DNA from: JBCBSP01 sp964550935
GTDB lineage: Bacteria; Pseudomonadota; Alphaproteobacteria; Caulobacterales; Maricaulaceae
Assembly: GCA_964550935.1 (NCBI GenBank)
Contig: CAZKBB010000019.1
Coordinates: 1-44,908 of the forward strand
Reading direction: 5' to 3'
Length of the DNA: 44,908 nt
Part shown: in pieces, positions 9,118-17,172 of the stretch
How positions within the stretch are numbered: position 1 is the first letter of the stretch
How the letters are laid out: every line of letters starts with the position of its first letter
The notes under the pieces: model-generated
Seen by the model: only the letters and a program-made list of their open reading frames with translations
The model's database searches: none
What the model was told of the DNA's origin: nothing
Position numbers and translations under genes: made by a program

Positions 9118-9141
9118 CATGCTGGGTGGGAGGCCAGCATG
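9118..9141 (+). promoter_or_regulatory. Hairpin presenting the transposase Shine-Dalgarno
   Basis: A perfect 8-bp stem (CATGCTGG 9118-9125 with CCAGCATG 9134-9141) encloses an 8-base loop GTGGGAGG that contains the Shine-Dalgarno sequence GGGAGG. The stem ends one base before the ATG at 9143. Folding would put the ribosome-binding site in a tight loop and could limit transposase translation. Confidence 0.6.
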
Positions 9142-9142
9142 G

Positions 9143-9517
9143 ATGACGCCTCCTTATTCGATGGATATTCGCGAGCGAGCGATGGCGCGCAAGGCGCGCG
9201 GCGAGACCAACCGCGAGATTGCGGCGGCGCTTGAGATCAGTCCCTCGTGCGTGTCGAAGTGGGCCAGACGCGAGCGCGAGACGGGGTCGCTGGCGTGGGG
9301 CCGGATCGGCGGTCACAAGCGGCGCACGCTGTCCGGGGCGGTGGCCGAGTGGCTGCGCGAGCGGGTCGCGTCGGGGCCGGTCACTTTGAGGGGTCTGACG
9401 GCGGAACTGGCCGAGCGCGGGATCAAGACCCAGCCGCGCGCGGTGTGGGTGTTCCTGCATAGCGAGGGTCTCAGCTTCAAAAAAAACTCTGCTGGCCGAG
9501 GAACAGACGCGTCCTGA
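9143..9517 (+). CDS. IS630 transposase, N-terminal frame (helix-turn-helix)
   Basis: This first frame of the transposase has about 124 residues from ATG 9143, chosen because GGGAGG (9128-9133) is well placed. It begins MTPPYSMDIRERAMARK and carries a helix-turn-helix DNA-binding domain around NREIAAALEISPSCVSKWAR, then a winged-helix-like part ending GLSFKKN. The frame leaves family similarity directly after the A8 run (9479-9486) and stops at 9517. The downstream frame carries the catalytic domain, so a full transposase needs a +1 shift or loss of one A. Confidence 0.85.
   Translation: MTPPYSMDIRERAMARKARGETNREIAAALEISPSCVSKWARRERETGSLAWGRIGGHKRRTLSGAVAEWLRERVASGPVTLRGLTAELAERGIKTQPRAVWVFLHSEGLSFKKNSAGRGTDAS
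9479..9486 (+). other. A8 run at transposase frame switch
   Basis: Eight consecutive A residues sit exactly where the transposase frame must change. Seven A would give one continuous reading frame (FKKTLLAEEQ). The run could allow polymerase slippage or ribosomal frameshifting, or could be an inactivating one-base insertion. Confidence 0.7.
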
Positions 9518-10070
9518 CGTGGCGCGCAAGCGGGCGCGGTGGAAGGCCTGGCAGGGGCGGATCGATCCGCAACGGCTGGTCTTTCTTGATGAAACCTGGG
9601 TGAAGACCAATATGGCGCCGCTGCGCGGCTGGGGGCCGAAGGGGCAGCGCCTGAAGGGGCATGCCCCGCACGGAAGCTGGAAAACCCTGACCTTCATCGC
9701 CGCCTTGCGCCATGACCGGATCGAGGCGCCCTTCGTGATCGACGGCCCGATCAACGGCGCGTTCTTCCAGGCCTATGTCGAGCAGATCCTGGCGCCCACC
9801 CTGTCGCCTGGCGATGTGGTGATCCTGGACAATCTGGGCAGCCACAAGGGCAAAGCCGCCAGGGCCGCCGTCAGAGCCAGAGGCGCCCATCTGATCTTCC
9901 TGCCGCCCTACAGCCCGGACCTGAACCCCATCGAGCAGGTCTTCTCCAAGCTCAAACATCTGATGCGTAAAGCCCAGCCCCGAACCCGCGAGCAGACATG
10001 GCGAAAAGCCGGCCAGCTCCTCGACCTCTTCAGCCCGGACGAATGCGCCAACTACCTGACAAACTCCTGA
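9486..10070 (+). CDS. IS630 transposase, C-terminal DDE catalytic frame
   Basis: This second frame of the transposase, about 194 residues, is read from the A8 run; a GTG at 9519 could also start it independently. It contains the complete DDE triad: Asp in VFLDETWVK, Asp in VVILDNLGSHKG, and Glu in SPDLNPIEQVFSKLK. The end LLDLFSPDECANYL matches the family C-terminus. The catalytic part appears intact, so the element is potentially active if the frames are joined. Confidence 0.85.
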   Translation, partial: TLLAEEQTRPDVARKRARWKAWQGRIDPQRLVFLDETWVKTNMAPLRGWGPKGQRLKGHAPHGSWKTLTFIAALRHDRIEAPFVIDGPINGAFFQAYVEQILAPTLSPGDVVILDNLGSHKGKAARAAVRARGAHLIFLPPYSPDLNPIEQVFSKLKHLMRKAQPRTREQTWRKAGQLLDLFSPDECANYLTNS

Positions 10071-10073
10071 TAT

Positions 10074-10098
10074 GGTTCCGTATAATGGAGTCCCGCTC
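10074..10098 (-). repeat. IS630 right terminal inverted repeat
   Basis: Read on the minus strand it begins GAGCGGGACTCC after the TA, with the ACGGAA block in common with the left end. The transposase stop lies four bases before it. Confidence 0.75.
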
Positions 10099-11030
10099 TA
10101 GTCCTCACACAGAAGGTCCACGAGGCGGTAATCGCCGCGACCGGTGCGGTCTTCGCCGATAAACCAGACCGTGCCGCTATAGCGTTCCGAGGCGAAGTAG
10201 ACAGACCGGTCGAAGCCCGCCGCCCGGCAGGTCTCGTCGGCCGCGTCGCGGCCGCAGCCGCCGCGCCCGGTCGCGCACTCGGCCACGGGGCGTCCGCGCA
10301 CCTCCGGTTCGGCGAAGAATACGGTCTCAACGCCGCGCGTCCCGCCCGACACGCGAACGCGCTGGCCCGGCGCGTAATCGGTGTTCGGGCTGTAGCTGTC
10401 GGATCCGCGCTGGCGGTTATACACCCGCGTCGGGGCGAGCGAGCTGATTGAGCGATCGAACACAGTGTTGCGCAGATCGCGGACATCACGGTCCAGCTGG
10501 TCGCAGACGCCGTCATAGTTGGCGTGCACGCAGACCGTCCAATCGCCGGAGTGGACCTCGATCGACTGGGCCCTGTCGTTGTAATTGCGCGACTGAAGGT
10601 TCGTGACCGCGTCGGTCAGGGTCAGCCGGTCGCCGGTGAAGTTCGGGCCTGAATACAAGGTGAGACCGGTCTCAGAGCCGGGGCCGCGGAAACGCACGCG
10701 GCGCACCGACGAGATCCGATCATGGAAGGCCCATTGGCTCATATTGGGCATGTCCTGATCGATGATCTGGCAATTGCCGCGGAAGTTCGCGTCGATGCAG
10801 ACCTCCCATTGTCCGCCGCCTTGGATGCGCATGGAGCTGACCGCATCATTGAGCCCGCGCGAGGTGAGGTTGGTGATCTGATCTGTGACCGTGACGCTGC
10901 GGCCCTCGTAACTGACGTGCTCGTAAAGCGTGATCGAGCCGCCGCGCTGCGCCTCGACCGGGGCGCTCAGCGACAGCGCGCCGAGCAGAGCCGCCGCGGC
11001 GGCGGCGGCGAATGAAGTGGCGGGCGGCAT
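10098..11030 (-). CDS. Exported beta/gamma-crystallin fold protein
   Basis: This 310-residue secreted protein is read from ATG 11030; the longer upstream frame lacks any protein-like sequence. Residues 1-27 (MPPATSFAAAAAAALLGALS to VEAQ) form a signal peptide. Two beta/gamma-crystallin domains follow (about 30-110 and 115-200), each with paired Greek keys (LYEHVSYEGRS, VCIDANFRGNC; LYSGPNFTGDR, VCVHANYDGVC). Calcium-site-like motifs NDAVSS, HDRISS, NDRAQS and DRSISS are visible. The C-terminal 100 residues hold several cysteines and are unassigned. Its TAG stop uses the TA target site of the adjacent IS630 element. A periplasmic or surface calcium-binding role is inferred. Confidence 0.82.
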   Translation of the reverse strand: MPPATSFAAAAAAALLGALSLSAPVEAQRGGSITLYEHVSYEGRSVTVTDQITNLTSRGLNDAVSSMRIQGGGQWEVCIDANFRGNCQIIDQDMPNMSQWAFHDRISSVRRVRFRGPGSETGLTLYSGPNFTGDRLTLTDAVTNLQSRNYNDRAQSIEVHSGDWTVCVHANYDGVCDQLDRDVRDLRNTVFDRSISSLAPTRVYNRQRGSDSYSPNTDYAPGQRVRVSGGTRGVETVFFAEPEVRGRPVAECATGRGGCGRDAADETCRAAGFDRSVYFASERYSGTVWFIGEDRTGRGDYRLVDLLCED

Positions 11031-11106
11031 GATGGTTCTCCCAGCTGCGAAACGGTGGCGAGGTCGGCTGAAGCCTATGAATCGCCACGTGAACGGGCGT
11101 TGAACC

Positions 11107-11835
11107 TCACTCAAGATAATAGGTGATCGTCGAGACCACGCGCACGGTCTTGTGGACCTGATCCGATGCGCTTGCGCCCTGAACCTGATCTCTCGGCAGG
11201 ATGACGAAGACACCCTGATTGGCGGTGCGGATGCCGCCGAGCGCGGCGCCGGCGTCGTCGGCGAACTGCTGGGCGGCTTCGCGCGCTTCGGCGGTCGCTT
11301 CCGCGATCATCTCCGGCTTGATGTCGTTGAGCCGGCTGAAGATGTAGGAGGGCCCCTGCCAGTCCTGCATGACCACGCCTTGGCGAACCACCTCGCCGAG
11401 CTGGCGGCTCAAGCGCTCGACCAGATCGACCTGCTCAGAGCGCACCCGCACGGGCTGGCGGATCAGATAGCGGTCGGGCTGGCGGTTTGGATCGTAATAG
11501 CCCATCGCGATGCGGTCCTCGACCTGGATCCGGCCAAGGCTGATCTCGTCCTCGGAAAAGCCCGCGTCGACCAGAAAGCCGCGCAGCGTGGCGATGTCCG
11601 CCTCGATCTCGGCCTGGGTGTCGGGCAGAGCGTCCCCGCTGGCCACGATCGTGATCGGCCAGATCGCCAGATCGGAGCTGACCTCACGCTCGGCCAGACC
11701 CTTCACGGTGACGTATCGGTCCGCGACGCGGTTATGCACCACGCCTTCTCCGACGAACCATCCTGCGGCGGCGAGACCGCCGGCGATAATCACCGCGGCC
11801 ATGAAGCCGGCGAATAGACCCACGCGTTGCGACAT
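11107..11835 (-). CDS. SIMPL domain (DUF541) protein, membrane-anchored
   Basis: This 242-residue protein has one N-terminal membrane segment (about 8-30, GLFAGFMAAVIIAGGLAAAG) and a periplasmic SIMPL/DUF541 domain that begins YVTVKGLAEREVSSDLAIWP and ends STITYYLE. The TVKG-ERE start and the IQVEDR and QGVFVI segments are typical of the family, related to E. coli YggE. Members have been linked to oxidative stress or envelope assembly, but the molecular role is not established. It is read leftward, upstream of the crystallin gene with a 76-base gap, so co-transcription is possible. Confidence 0.85.
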   Translation of the reverse strand: MSQRVGLFAGFMAAVIIAGGLAAAGWFVGEGVVHNRVADRYVTVKGLAEREVSSDLAIWPITIVASGDALPDTQAEIEADIATLRGFLVDAGFSEDEISLGRIQVEDRIAMGYYDPNRQPDRYLIRQPVRVRSEQVDLVERLSRQLGEVVRQGVVMQDWQGPSYIFSRLNDIKPEMIAEATAEAREAAQQFADDAGAALGGIRTANQGVFVILPRDQVQGASASDQVHKTVRVVSTITYYLE

Positions 11836-11915
11836 CGTCCAACCTCCCTGACGGCATCGATCAGATTAACACGTCACCGCATGATCGAGGCCGCATTTCG
11901 ACCGGGACGGGGCCT

Positions 11916-13700
11916 TTAGTAGCCTTGCGCCGCCCCATCCTTGCGCATCTCGGTGGCGCCATGGAGCACGCCGGTCTCGGGATCGCGATAGATCATCTGA
12001 TAGCCGCCGAACCCGCCGTCGCCCTCGACGATCACATGTCCGAGCGCCTCCAGCGCCTCGCGCACCTCGGCCGGAACGCCGCCCTCAACGCGCAGCTCGC
12101 CGACGCCCGCGCTTTGCGTGACAGGATCGGTCGGCTCGGTGGAGCCGTCATGGCGCCAGCGGGCCGCATCGCCGGCCTCCTGCACGTTCATGCCGAAATC
12201 GAGGATGTTGGCGAGCACCTGAGCGTGGCCCTGGGGCTGCATGGCGCCGCCCATCACGCCATAGCTCATCACCGCCTGGCCCTCGAGTGTGACCATACCC
12301 GGGATGATCGTGTGGAACGGCCGCTTGCCGGGCGCGTAGGCGTTGGGGTGGTCGGGATCGAGCGAGAAGGCCTCGCCGCGGTCCTGGAACATGAAGCCGA
12401 GCCCGTCGGGCACGAGCCCCGAACCCATGCCGCGATAGTTCGACTGGATCAGGGACACCATCATCCCTGCGCCGTCGGCGACGGTCAGATAGGTCGTATC
12501 ACCGTCCTCCAGCGCCTGCGGATCGCCGAATCCGACCGTCTCCATGGCCTTGTCCATGGAGATCAGCGCGCGGCGCTCCGCGGTGTAGGCTTCCGACAGC
12601 AACTCGTCGGTCGGCACGGGGAAGAAGTCCGGATCAGCGTACCAGCGGCCGCGATCCTCGAAGGCGAGGCGCTTGGCCTCGACCATGACGTGGATCGCCT
12701 CAGGGCTCATGAAGCCCATAGATGCGAGGTCGAAGCCTTCCATGATTGCAAGCATCTGCAGCGTGGCCAGGCCCTGTCCCTGGGGCGGGATCTGCCAGAC
12801 CTCATGGCCGCGATAGGCCGTCGAGATCGGCTCGACCCACTCCGATTCATGAGCGGCGAGGTCTTCGTAGCGCAGATAGCCGCCGATCCGCGTCATGTAG
12901 GCGTCGATCGTGCGTGCGATCTCGCCTTCATAGAAGGCGTCACGGCCCTGTTCGGCGAGCAGGCGATAGGTGCTTGCCAGGTCCGGGTTGCGAAAGACCT
13001 CGCCCTCGCGCGGCGCGTCGCCGTCATCGGTGAGGTAGGTTTCGCGCGCATTCTCAAACTCGTCGAGCTCGCCGGCCTCATAGGCCTCCGCGAGGATGCC
13101 CATGTTCCGGTCCCAGTAGTAAGCGATGGTCTCCGGGATCGGAAAACCGGTTTCCGCGTAGTCGATCGCGGGCTGAAGGATCTCAGCCATGGGCTTCGAG
13201 CCGAAGCGCTCATGCAGGGTGAACCAGCCGTCCACCGCGCCGGGAACCGACACCGGCAGCACGCCGAAGGGCGGGAAAGCGCCGTCCTCCTCCGCGCCGG
13301 CGAGCGCGGTCTCGAAGTCGAGCCCGCGCGGCGAGCGGCCCGAGCCGTTCAGCCCGTAGACGCGCTCGGTCTCGGGATCCCAGACCAGCACGAAGACGTC
13401 GCCGCCGATGCCGTTACCGGTCGGCTCCATGAGCCCGAGGGCTGCGTTCGCCGCGATCGCCGCATCAACCGCGTTGCCGCCGTCCTTCAAGATGTCCACC
13501 GCGATCTGGCTCGCCAGCGGATGGGCCGTTGCGGCCATGCCGTTGACGGCGAGCACCGGCGAACGCCCGGCGAAGTGGTCGCTGGCGATCCGGTCGCCGG
13601 GGACATTCGTCTGTGCGCTCGCGGCGGGCGCGATGTCGGTGAAGGCCATGAGGGCTCCCGCGGCGGTGATGGCGGCGGCGCTGGTGCGAAAGGCGGTCAT
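11916..13700 (-). CDS. ggt: Gamma-glutamyltransferase family hydrolase, exported
   Basis: This member of the gamma-glutamyltranspeptidase family transfers or hydrolyses gamma-glutamyl groups (for example of glutathione) after autocleavage into two chains. It has 594 residues from ATG 13700, with a signal peptide of about 28 residues (to ASAQ). The large-subunit motifs AVDAAIAANAALGLMEPTGN and GIGGDVFVLV are clear. The conserved cleavage site DTTYLTV places the probable nucleophile at Thr402, starting the small subunit. SYGVMGGAMQPQGH matches the conserved GG(Q)MQPQ region. The sequence is closer to the hydrolase-type (YwrD-like) branch than to the E. coli enzyme. Periplasmic location is inferred from the signal. 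Confidence 0.9.
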   Translation of the reverse strand: MTAFRTSAAAITAAGALMAFTDIAPAASAQTNVPGDRIASDHFAGRSPVLAVNGMAATAHPLASQIAVDILKDGGNAVDAAIAANAALGLMEPTGNGIGGDVFVLVWDPETERVYGLNGSGRSPRGLDFETALAGAEEDGAFPPFGVLPVSVPGAVDGWFTLHERFGSKPMAEILQPAIDYAETGFPIPETIAYYWDRNMGILAEAYEAGELDEFENARETYLTDDGDAPREGEVFRNPDLASTYRLLAEQGRDAFYEGEIARTIDAYMTRIGGYLRYEDLAAHESEWVEPISTAYRGHEVWQIPPQGQGLATLQMLAIMEGFDLASMGFMSPEAIHVMVEAKRLAFEDRGRWYADPDFFPVPTDELLSEAYTAERRALISMDKAMETVGFGDPQALEDGDTTYLTVADGAGMMVSLIQSNYRGMGSGLVPDGLGFMFQDRGEAFSLDPDHPNAYAPGKRPFHTIIPGMVTLEGQAVMSYGVMGGAMQPQGHAQVLANILDFGMNVQEAGDAARWRHDGSTEPTDPVTQSAGVGELRVEGGVPAEVREALEALGHVIVEGDGGFGGYQMIYRDPETGVLHGATEMRKDGAAQGY

Positions 13701-13773
13701 GCGGCGTCTCCCGTGCTGAACGCCGCGCAGTAGACAGGCGAGCGGCCGGAGGATCAAGCGCGCGCCGCGAGGC

Positions 13774-15915
13774 TCAACCGCCTCCAGGATCGCCGGAATT
13801 CCCGCCCGAGTCTCCGCTTTGCTCCTCGTTGCGCCCGCCGCCGAGGGCGTCCGACAACAGGCCTTCGAGCAGCGCCCGGCCGGGATCGCGCTCGCGTTCG
13901 GCGGGCTGGCTTTGAGCGGCCTCGCCGTCGGCGGGCGCCTCGCCGGCCTCATCCTGCTGAGGCTCCTCGCGTCCGCCGAGCGCGTCGCGCAGCGCCTCGC
14001 CGAGCGCGCCGCGTGCGGCGTCTTCCAGCGAGCCGCCCTCGCGCAGGACCCGGCCAGCCTCGCCGCCGACCGCGTCACCGGCCCGCCGGCGCACGAGGCT
14101 CTGAGCGATCGCCTCGTAGTCCAGCCCGATGGAGAGGTCGTTGAAGCCGCCGCGTACGCGGATCGGGATCGGCACGCCCTGCAGGTCGAGCTCGCCGCCC
14201 TGCCCGGCGAGGGTCTCCACGGCGCGCGGCGTCAGCCGGTAATCGATCCGCCGGCCGGCGAGGTCGATCTCGCCCTGACCCTGAACACGCAAAAGCGGGC
14301 TCAGCATGGTCAGGTCGAGATTGCGCGCGAGCCCGTTGGCGATCTCAACCGTGCCGGACAGCTCGGTGAAGTCGGTGGTCTGGCTCTCGCCGAAGCCGCG
14401 CGGCAATTCACGGGTCTCCAGCGTACGCTCAAGCGAGCGGATCACGGCGGGGATGTTCACCCCGGCGATCGCGCCGTTCTGGAAGCCGAAGCGGGCCTCG
14501 CCGTTCAGCGCGTCCATGATCGCGGCCGTGCTTGCGCCTTCAGAGGCGAGGTCGAAGCGCATCCCGCCGAGCCCGCGCAGGTACTCGAAGTCGGCCGCAT
14601 CGCGCAGGAAGGGTAAGGCGTCAAGCGCGTCGAGTTCGCCCTGCATCTGAAAGCGCGGCGTCCCGCCCCTCAGATCGACGCGCGCATTGATGAAGCCGCG
14701 CCCGTCATAAAGGTCGAACTGCTCCACGCTCGCCGTCGCAACGCCGCGATCGAAGGTGACGCGAAGGTCCGCGTCGTTCACGCGGATGTCGTTCGCGATG
14801 AGCGTGCCGACGCGGCCTGTGATCTCCCCGTCGATCGCGGCGATGGGCGAGAGGTCGATGCGTTCCTCGCTCCAGCCGCCCCCGCCGCCGCGGCGCGCCG
14901 GCTCGCTTTGGGGAATATACGGGTTGAGGTTCAGCTCCGGGATGTCGAGCGCGCCGGAGATGCGCGGGCGCGCGCCGGCGTAATTCGCGCCGAGGCGACC
15001 GGTCGCGCTGATGTCGTCGAACCGGATGCGCGCACCGGACAACGCCGCGCGCGCACCATTCAGCGACAGATCGCCCTCGGCCTCGAAGCGCTCGAATCCC
15101 TGCCCGTCGGGCAGCGCGACCCCGGCAAGCCGGGCGAAGCGCCTGATCTGCATCGCGACGTCCGCGCGGCCCGTCACGCCCCAATCGGCGCCCTCGGGAA
15201 TCGCGCCGTCGAGACTGAGCGTCAGCGGCGCGCCTTCCAGAGCGAGTGAAAGCGGGGTGCGCGCGCCCTCGAACGCCTGGCGCAGGCCCGCAAGCTCTGC
15301 GTCGAGCGAGAAGCGTTCGCCGTTCAACTCAAACCCGCCCGACAGCGAAACCGGCGCGTCGAGCGAGGGCAGGTCCATGTCGAGATCGAGATCCTGCACA
15401 CGCCAGTCAGAGCCGGGCGCGGCGTAGGAGACCGCCGCGTCGACCAGGCGGACGTCGCCGAAGCGCGCGTCGAAGGGCAGGGCGCCGGGGCTCCGTCCGG
15501 AGCCGGCTTGAGGCGCTGAGCCGTCACCTTGCGAAGCGAACGTCCAGTTGTTGCGCGCGCCGTCGCTGAGCAGCCGGATCGCAGGCTCCACCAGCACGAA
15601 CTCCTCAATCGCGATCTCGCGCCTGAGGAGCGGGCCGAGCGCCAGCCCTAGGCGCAACTCGCTCATTTGAGCGAAGGGCTCAGCCCCGAACCCGTCCGCG
15701 TTTGGGATCGTCACATCGTTTGCACGCGCCTCGATGCGCGGCAGGATGCGAAGCGAGATAGGACCCTCCAGTGTGACCGCGCGTCCAAGGCGTTCGCTGG
15801 CGGCCTGCTCGACCCGGCCGCGATAGGCCTCGGTCGGGATCAGGTTCGGCGCGAGCACCGCCGCGACCAGAAGCAGGACGATCAGGGCGAACAGGATTAG
15901 AAAAAATCGGTGCAT
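13774..15915 (-). CDS. AsmA-family envelope protein
   Basis: This 713-residue protein starts at ATG 15915 with MHRFFLILFALIVLLLVAAV, one N-terminal transmembrane helix. The AsmA N-terminal pattern follows (YRGRVEQAASERLGRAVTLE, then SLRILPRIEARANDVTIPNA). The long middle is beta-rich, and an AsmA C-terminal segment at about 470-610 includes FGFQNGAIAGVNIPAVIRSL and DLQGVPIPIRVRG. The last 100 residues are low-complexity, acidic and glycine-rich. AsmA-like proteins span the periplasm and are tied to lipid transport and outer-membrane assembly. The gene is divergent from the M48 protease gene. Confidence 0.9.
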   Translation of the reverse strand: MHRFFLILFALIVLLLVAAVLAPNLIPTEAYRGRVEQAASERLGRAVTLEGPISLRILPRIEARANDVTIPNADGFGAEPFAQMSELRLGLALGPLLRREIAIEEFVLVEPAIRLLSDGARNNWTFASQGDGSAPQAGSGRSPGALPFDARFGDVRLVDAAVSYAAPGSDWRVQDLDLDMDLPSLDAPVSLSGGFELNGERFSLDAELAGLRQAFEGARTPLSLALEGAPLTLSLDGAIPEGADWGVTGRADVAMQIRRFARLAGVALPDGQGFERFEAEGDLSLNGARAALSGARIRFDDISATGRLGANYAGARPRISGALDIPELNLNPYIPQSEPARRGGGGGWSEERIDLSPIAAIDGEITGRVGTLIANDIRVNDADLRVTFDRGVATASVEQFDLYDGRGFINARVDLRGGTPRFQMQGELDALDALPFLRDAADFEYLRGLGGMRFDLASEGASTAAIMDALNGEARFGFQNGAIAGVNIPAVIRSLERTLETRELPRGFGESQTTDFTELSGTVEIANGLARNLDLTMLSPLLRVQGQGEIDLAGRRIDYRLTPRAVETLAGQGGELDLQGVPIPIRVRGGFNDLSIGLDYEAIAQSLVRRRAGDAVGGEAGRVLREGGSLEDAARGALGEALRDALGGREEPQQDEAGEAPADGEAAQSQPAERERDPGRALLEGLLSDALGGGRNEEQSGDSGGNSGDPGGG

Positions 15916-16085
15916 GGGAGACACTCCGTCGACGCGAGGCTCGATGGAACACGACAAGGCGTTCCAGCCGGCGAGCGCTTGTGCTTTACTTTTAACCTGT
16001 GGAGATCGGCGTTTCCATGACGCCCGCAAGGCGGGACGCCGATTTCGAAAAATGGCCCGCCCGGGCCGACAGGGGGAACGCCGCC

Positions 16086-16886
16086 ATGATCGATGCCAAA
16101 CAGCCAAGCGTGACGATGAGCCGCCGCGAGATCCTGATGGGCCTTGCAACCGGCGCCGTCGTGCCCTTCGCCGCTTCAGGGTGTGCGGAGAACGAAGCGC
16201 TCGGGCGCAGCCAGCTCATGCTGATCTCTCCGCAACAGATCGCCCAGCTTTCGCAACAGACGTGGAGACAGTCGCTGCAAGAGATGCCGCGCAGCCGCGA
16301 CACCTCGCTGCGCCGGCGCCTCGACCGGGTCGGGAGCCGGGTCGTGAGCGCCTCGGGGCTCACCAATTACGATTGGGAGTTCGAGGTCTTCGAGAACGAC
16401 CAGGCGAACGCCTGGGTCCTGCCGAACGGCAAGGTGGGCTTCTACACCGGCATGTTCGACGTGGTGCAGAACGACGATCAGATCGCCACGATCCTGGGCC
16501 ATGAAGCCGGTCACGTCGCCGGGCGTCACGCCGCCGAGCGCGCGTCTCAACAGATGGCCGCAGGCCTCGCCACGACCGCGCTCGCCGTGGGGATGGAGCA
16601 AGCCGACGTCCGGAACGCCGCCCAGTGGGCCGCGGTGCTCGGCGCCGGGGCGACGTTCGGCGTACTGCTTCCCTACTCGCGCCAGCACGAGTTCGAAGCC
16701 GACCGGCTCGGCGTCGACTACATGGCCGGCGCGCGCTATCGCCCGAACGAAGCGGTCGATTTCTGGGACTTGATGATGCGCCGTCAGAGCGGCTCGCGAA
16801 CGCCGAGCTTCCTGTCCACGCACCCCTCATCGGACCAGCGTATGGCCGCGCTTCAATCCCATATCCGCGCGCAGGGCTATTCCTGA
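16086..16886 (+). CDS. M48-family metalloprotease, exported lipoprotein-like
   Basis: This zinc metallopeptidase has 266 residues from ATG 16086, chosen because AGGGGG lies nine bases upstream; earlier ATGs in frame are less likely. The N-terminus SRREILMGLATGAVVPFA ends in ASGC, a Tat-like signal with a lipobox. The catalytic motif is H139-E140-x-x-H143 (HEAGH) and the third ligand is E204 in EFEADRLGVDYM. The C-terminal FLSTHPSSDQRMAAL is typical of M48 family periplasmic proteases (LoiP/BepA group), which maintain outer-membrane protein quality. It is divergent from the AsmA-family gene. Confidence 0.9.
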   Translation: MIDAKQPSVTMSRREILMGLATGAVVPFAASGCAENEALGRSQLMLISPQQIAQLSQQTWRQSLQEMPRSRDTSLRRRLDRVGSRVVSASGLTNYDWEFEVFENDQANAWVLPNGKVGFYTGMFDVVQNDDQIATILGHEAGHVAGRHAAERASQQMAAGLATTALAVGMEQADVRNAAQWAAVLGAGATFGVLLPYSRQHEFEADRLGVDYMAGARYRPNEAVDFWDLMMRRQSGSRTPSFLSTHPSSDQRMAALQSHIRAQGYS

Positions 16887-16982
16887 TCGGTCTGTGAAGG
16901 CGAGGTCTTGCACCCCGGCGGGGGCGGAGCTAGGTTCCGCCGCCCTCGCCGAGGCGTTCTCCTGAACGCCTGACGGTCACAT

Positions 16983-17059
16983 GCCGCCTTAGCTCAGTTG
17001 GTTAGAGCGCTAGATTGTGGATCTAGAGGTCCCCCGTTCGAGCCGGGGAGGCGGTACCA
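16983..17059 (+). tRNA. tRNA-His (GTG)
   Basis: This 77-nt gene has encoded CCA. The acceptor stem GCCGCCT pairs with AGGCGGT (G1-U72), the discriminator is A73, and the anticodon loop TTGTGGA gives GTG. The T arm is CCCCG-TTCGAGC-CGGGG. The base before G1 is T and the discriminator is A rather than C, so the usual G-1:C73 pair of tRNA-His is absent. That is a known derived state in many Alphaproteobacteria. Confidence 0.97.
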
Positions 17060-17172
17060 TTTTCCACGCTCCGTTCTCACTCGGCGCGTCGTGCGGCGCG
17101 CGCGACTGGCGTCGCGTGCCCAGGGCGTTACATCGCGTGGGCGACACGGCCGCCGCCGCGGGAAGCGCGTCC

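Larger units (their letters stand above)
9055..10100 (+). mobile_element. IS630-family insertion sequence with TA ends
   Basis: This is a complete-looking element of about 1.05 kb. Imperfect terminal inverted repeats lie at 9057-9081 and 10074-10098 (about 17 of 25 positions match, including GAGC and ACGGAA). TA dinucleotides at 9055-9056 and 10099-10100 flank it, matching the TA target duplication of IS630/Tc1-like elements. Inside are two frames of one DDE transposase separated by an A8 run. The right end abuts the stop codon of the beta/gamma-crystallin gene. Confidence 0.88.

Noticed and set aside
11031..11213. N-terminal extension of the crystallin protein
   Set aside because: The added 61 residues are Arg/Ser-rich and precede an obvious signal peptide starting at ATG 11030.
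11925..13733. 602-codon plus-strand open frame antisense to the gamma-glutamyltransferase gene
   Set aside because: The translation is His/Arg/Leu-rich without family motifs, while the opposite strand encodes a clear GGT with catalytic Thr.
13701..14078. N-terminal extension of the gamma-glutamyltransferase
   Set aside because: It overlaps the end of the AsmA-family gene in another frame and would bury the signal peptide; ATG 13700 is the natural start.
17017..17172. Upstream start for the ThiO-like oxidase
   Set aside because: The frame begins inside tRNA-His; the flavin motif lies just after ATG 17173.
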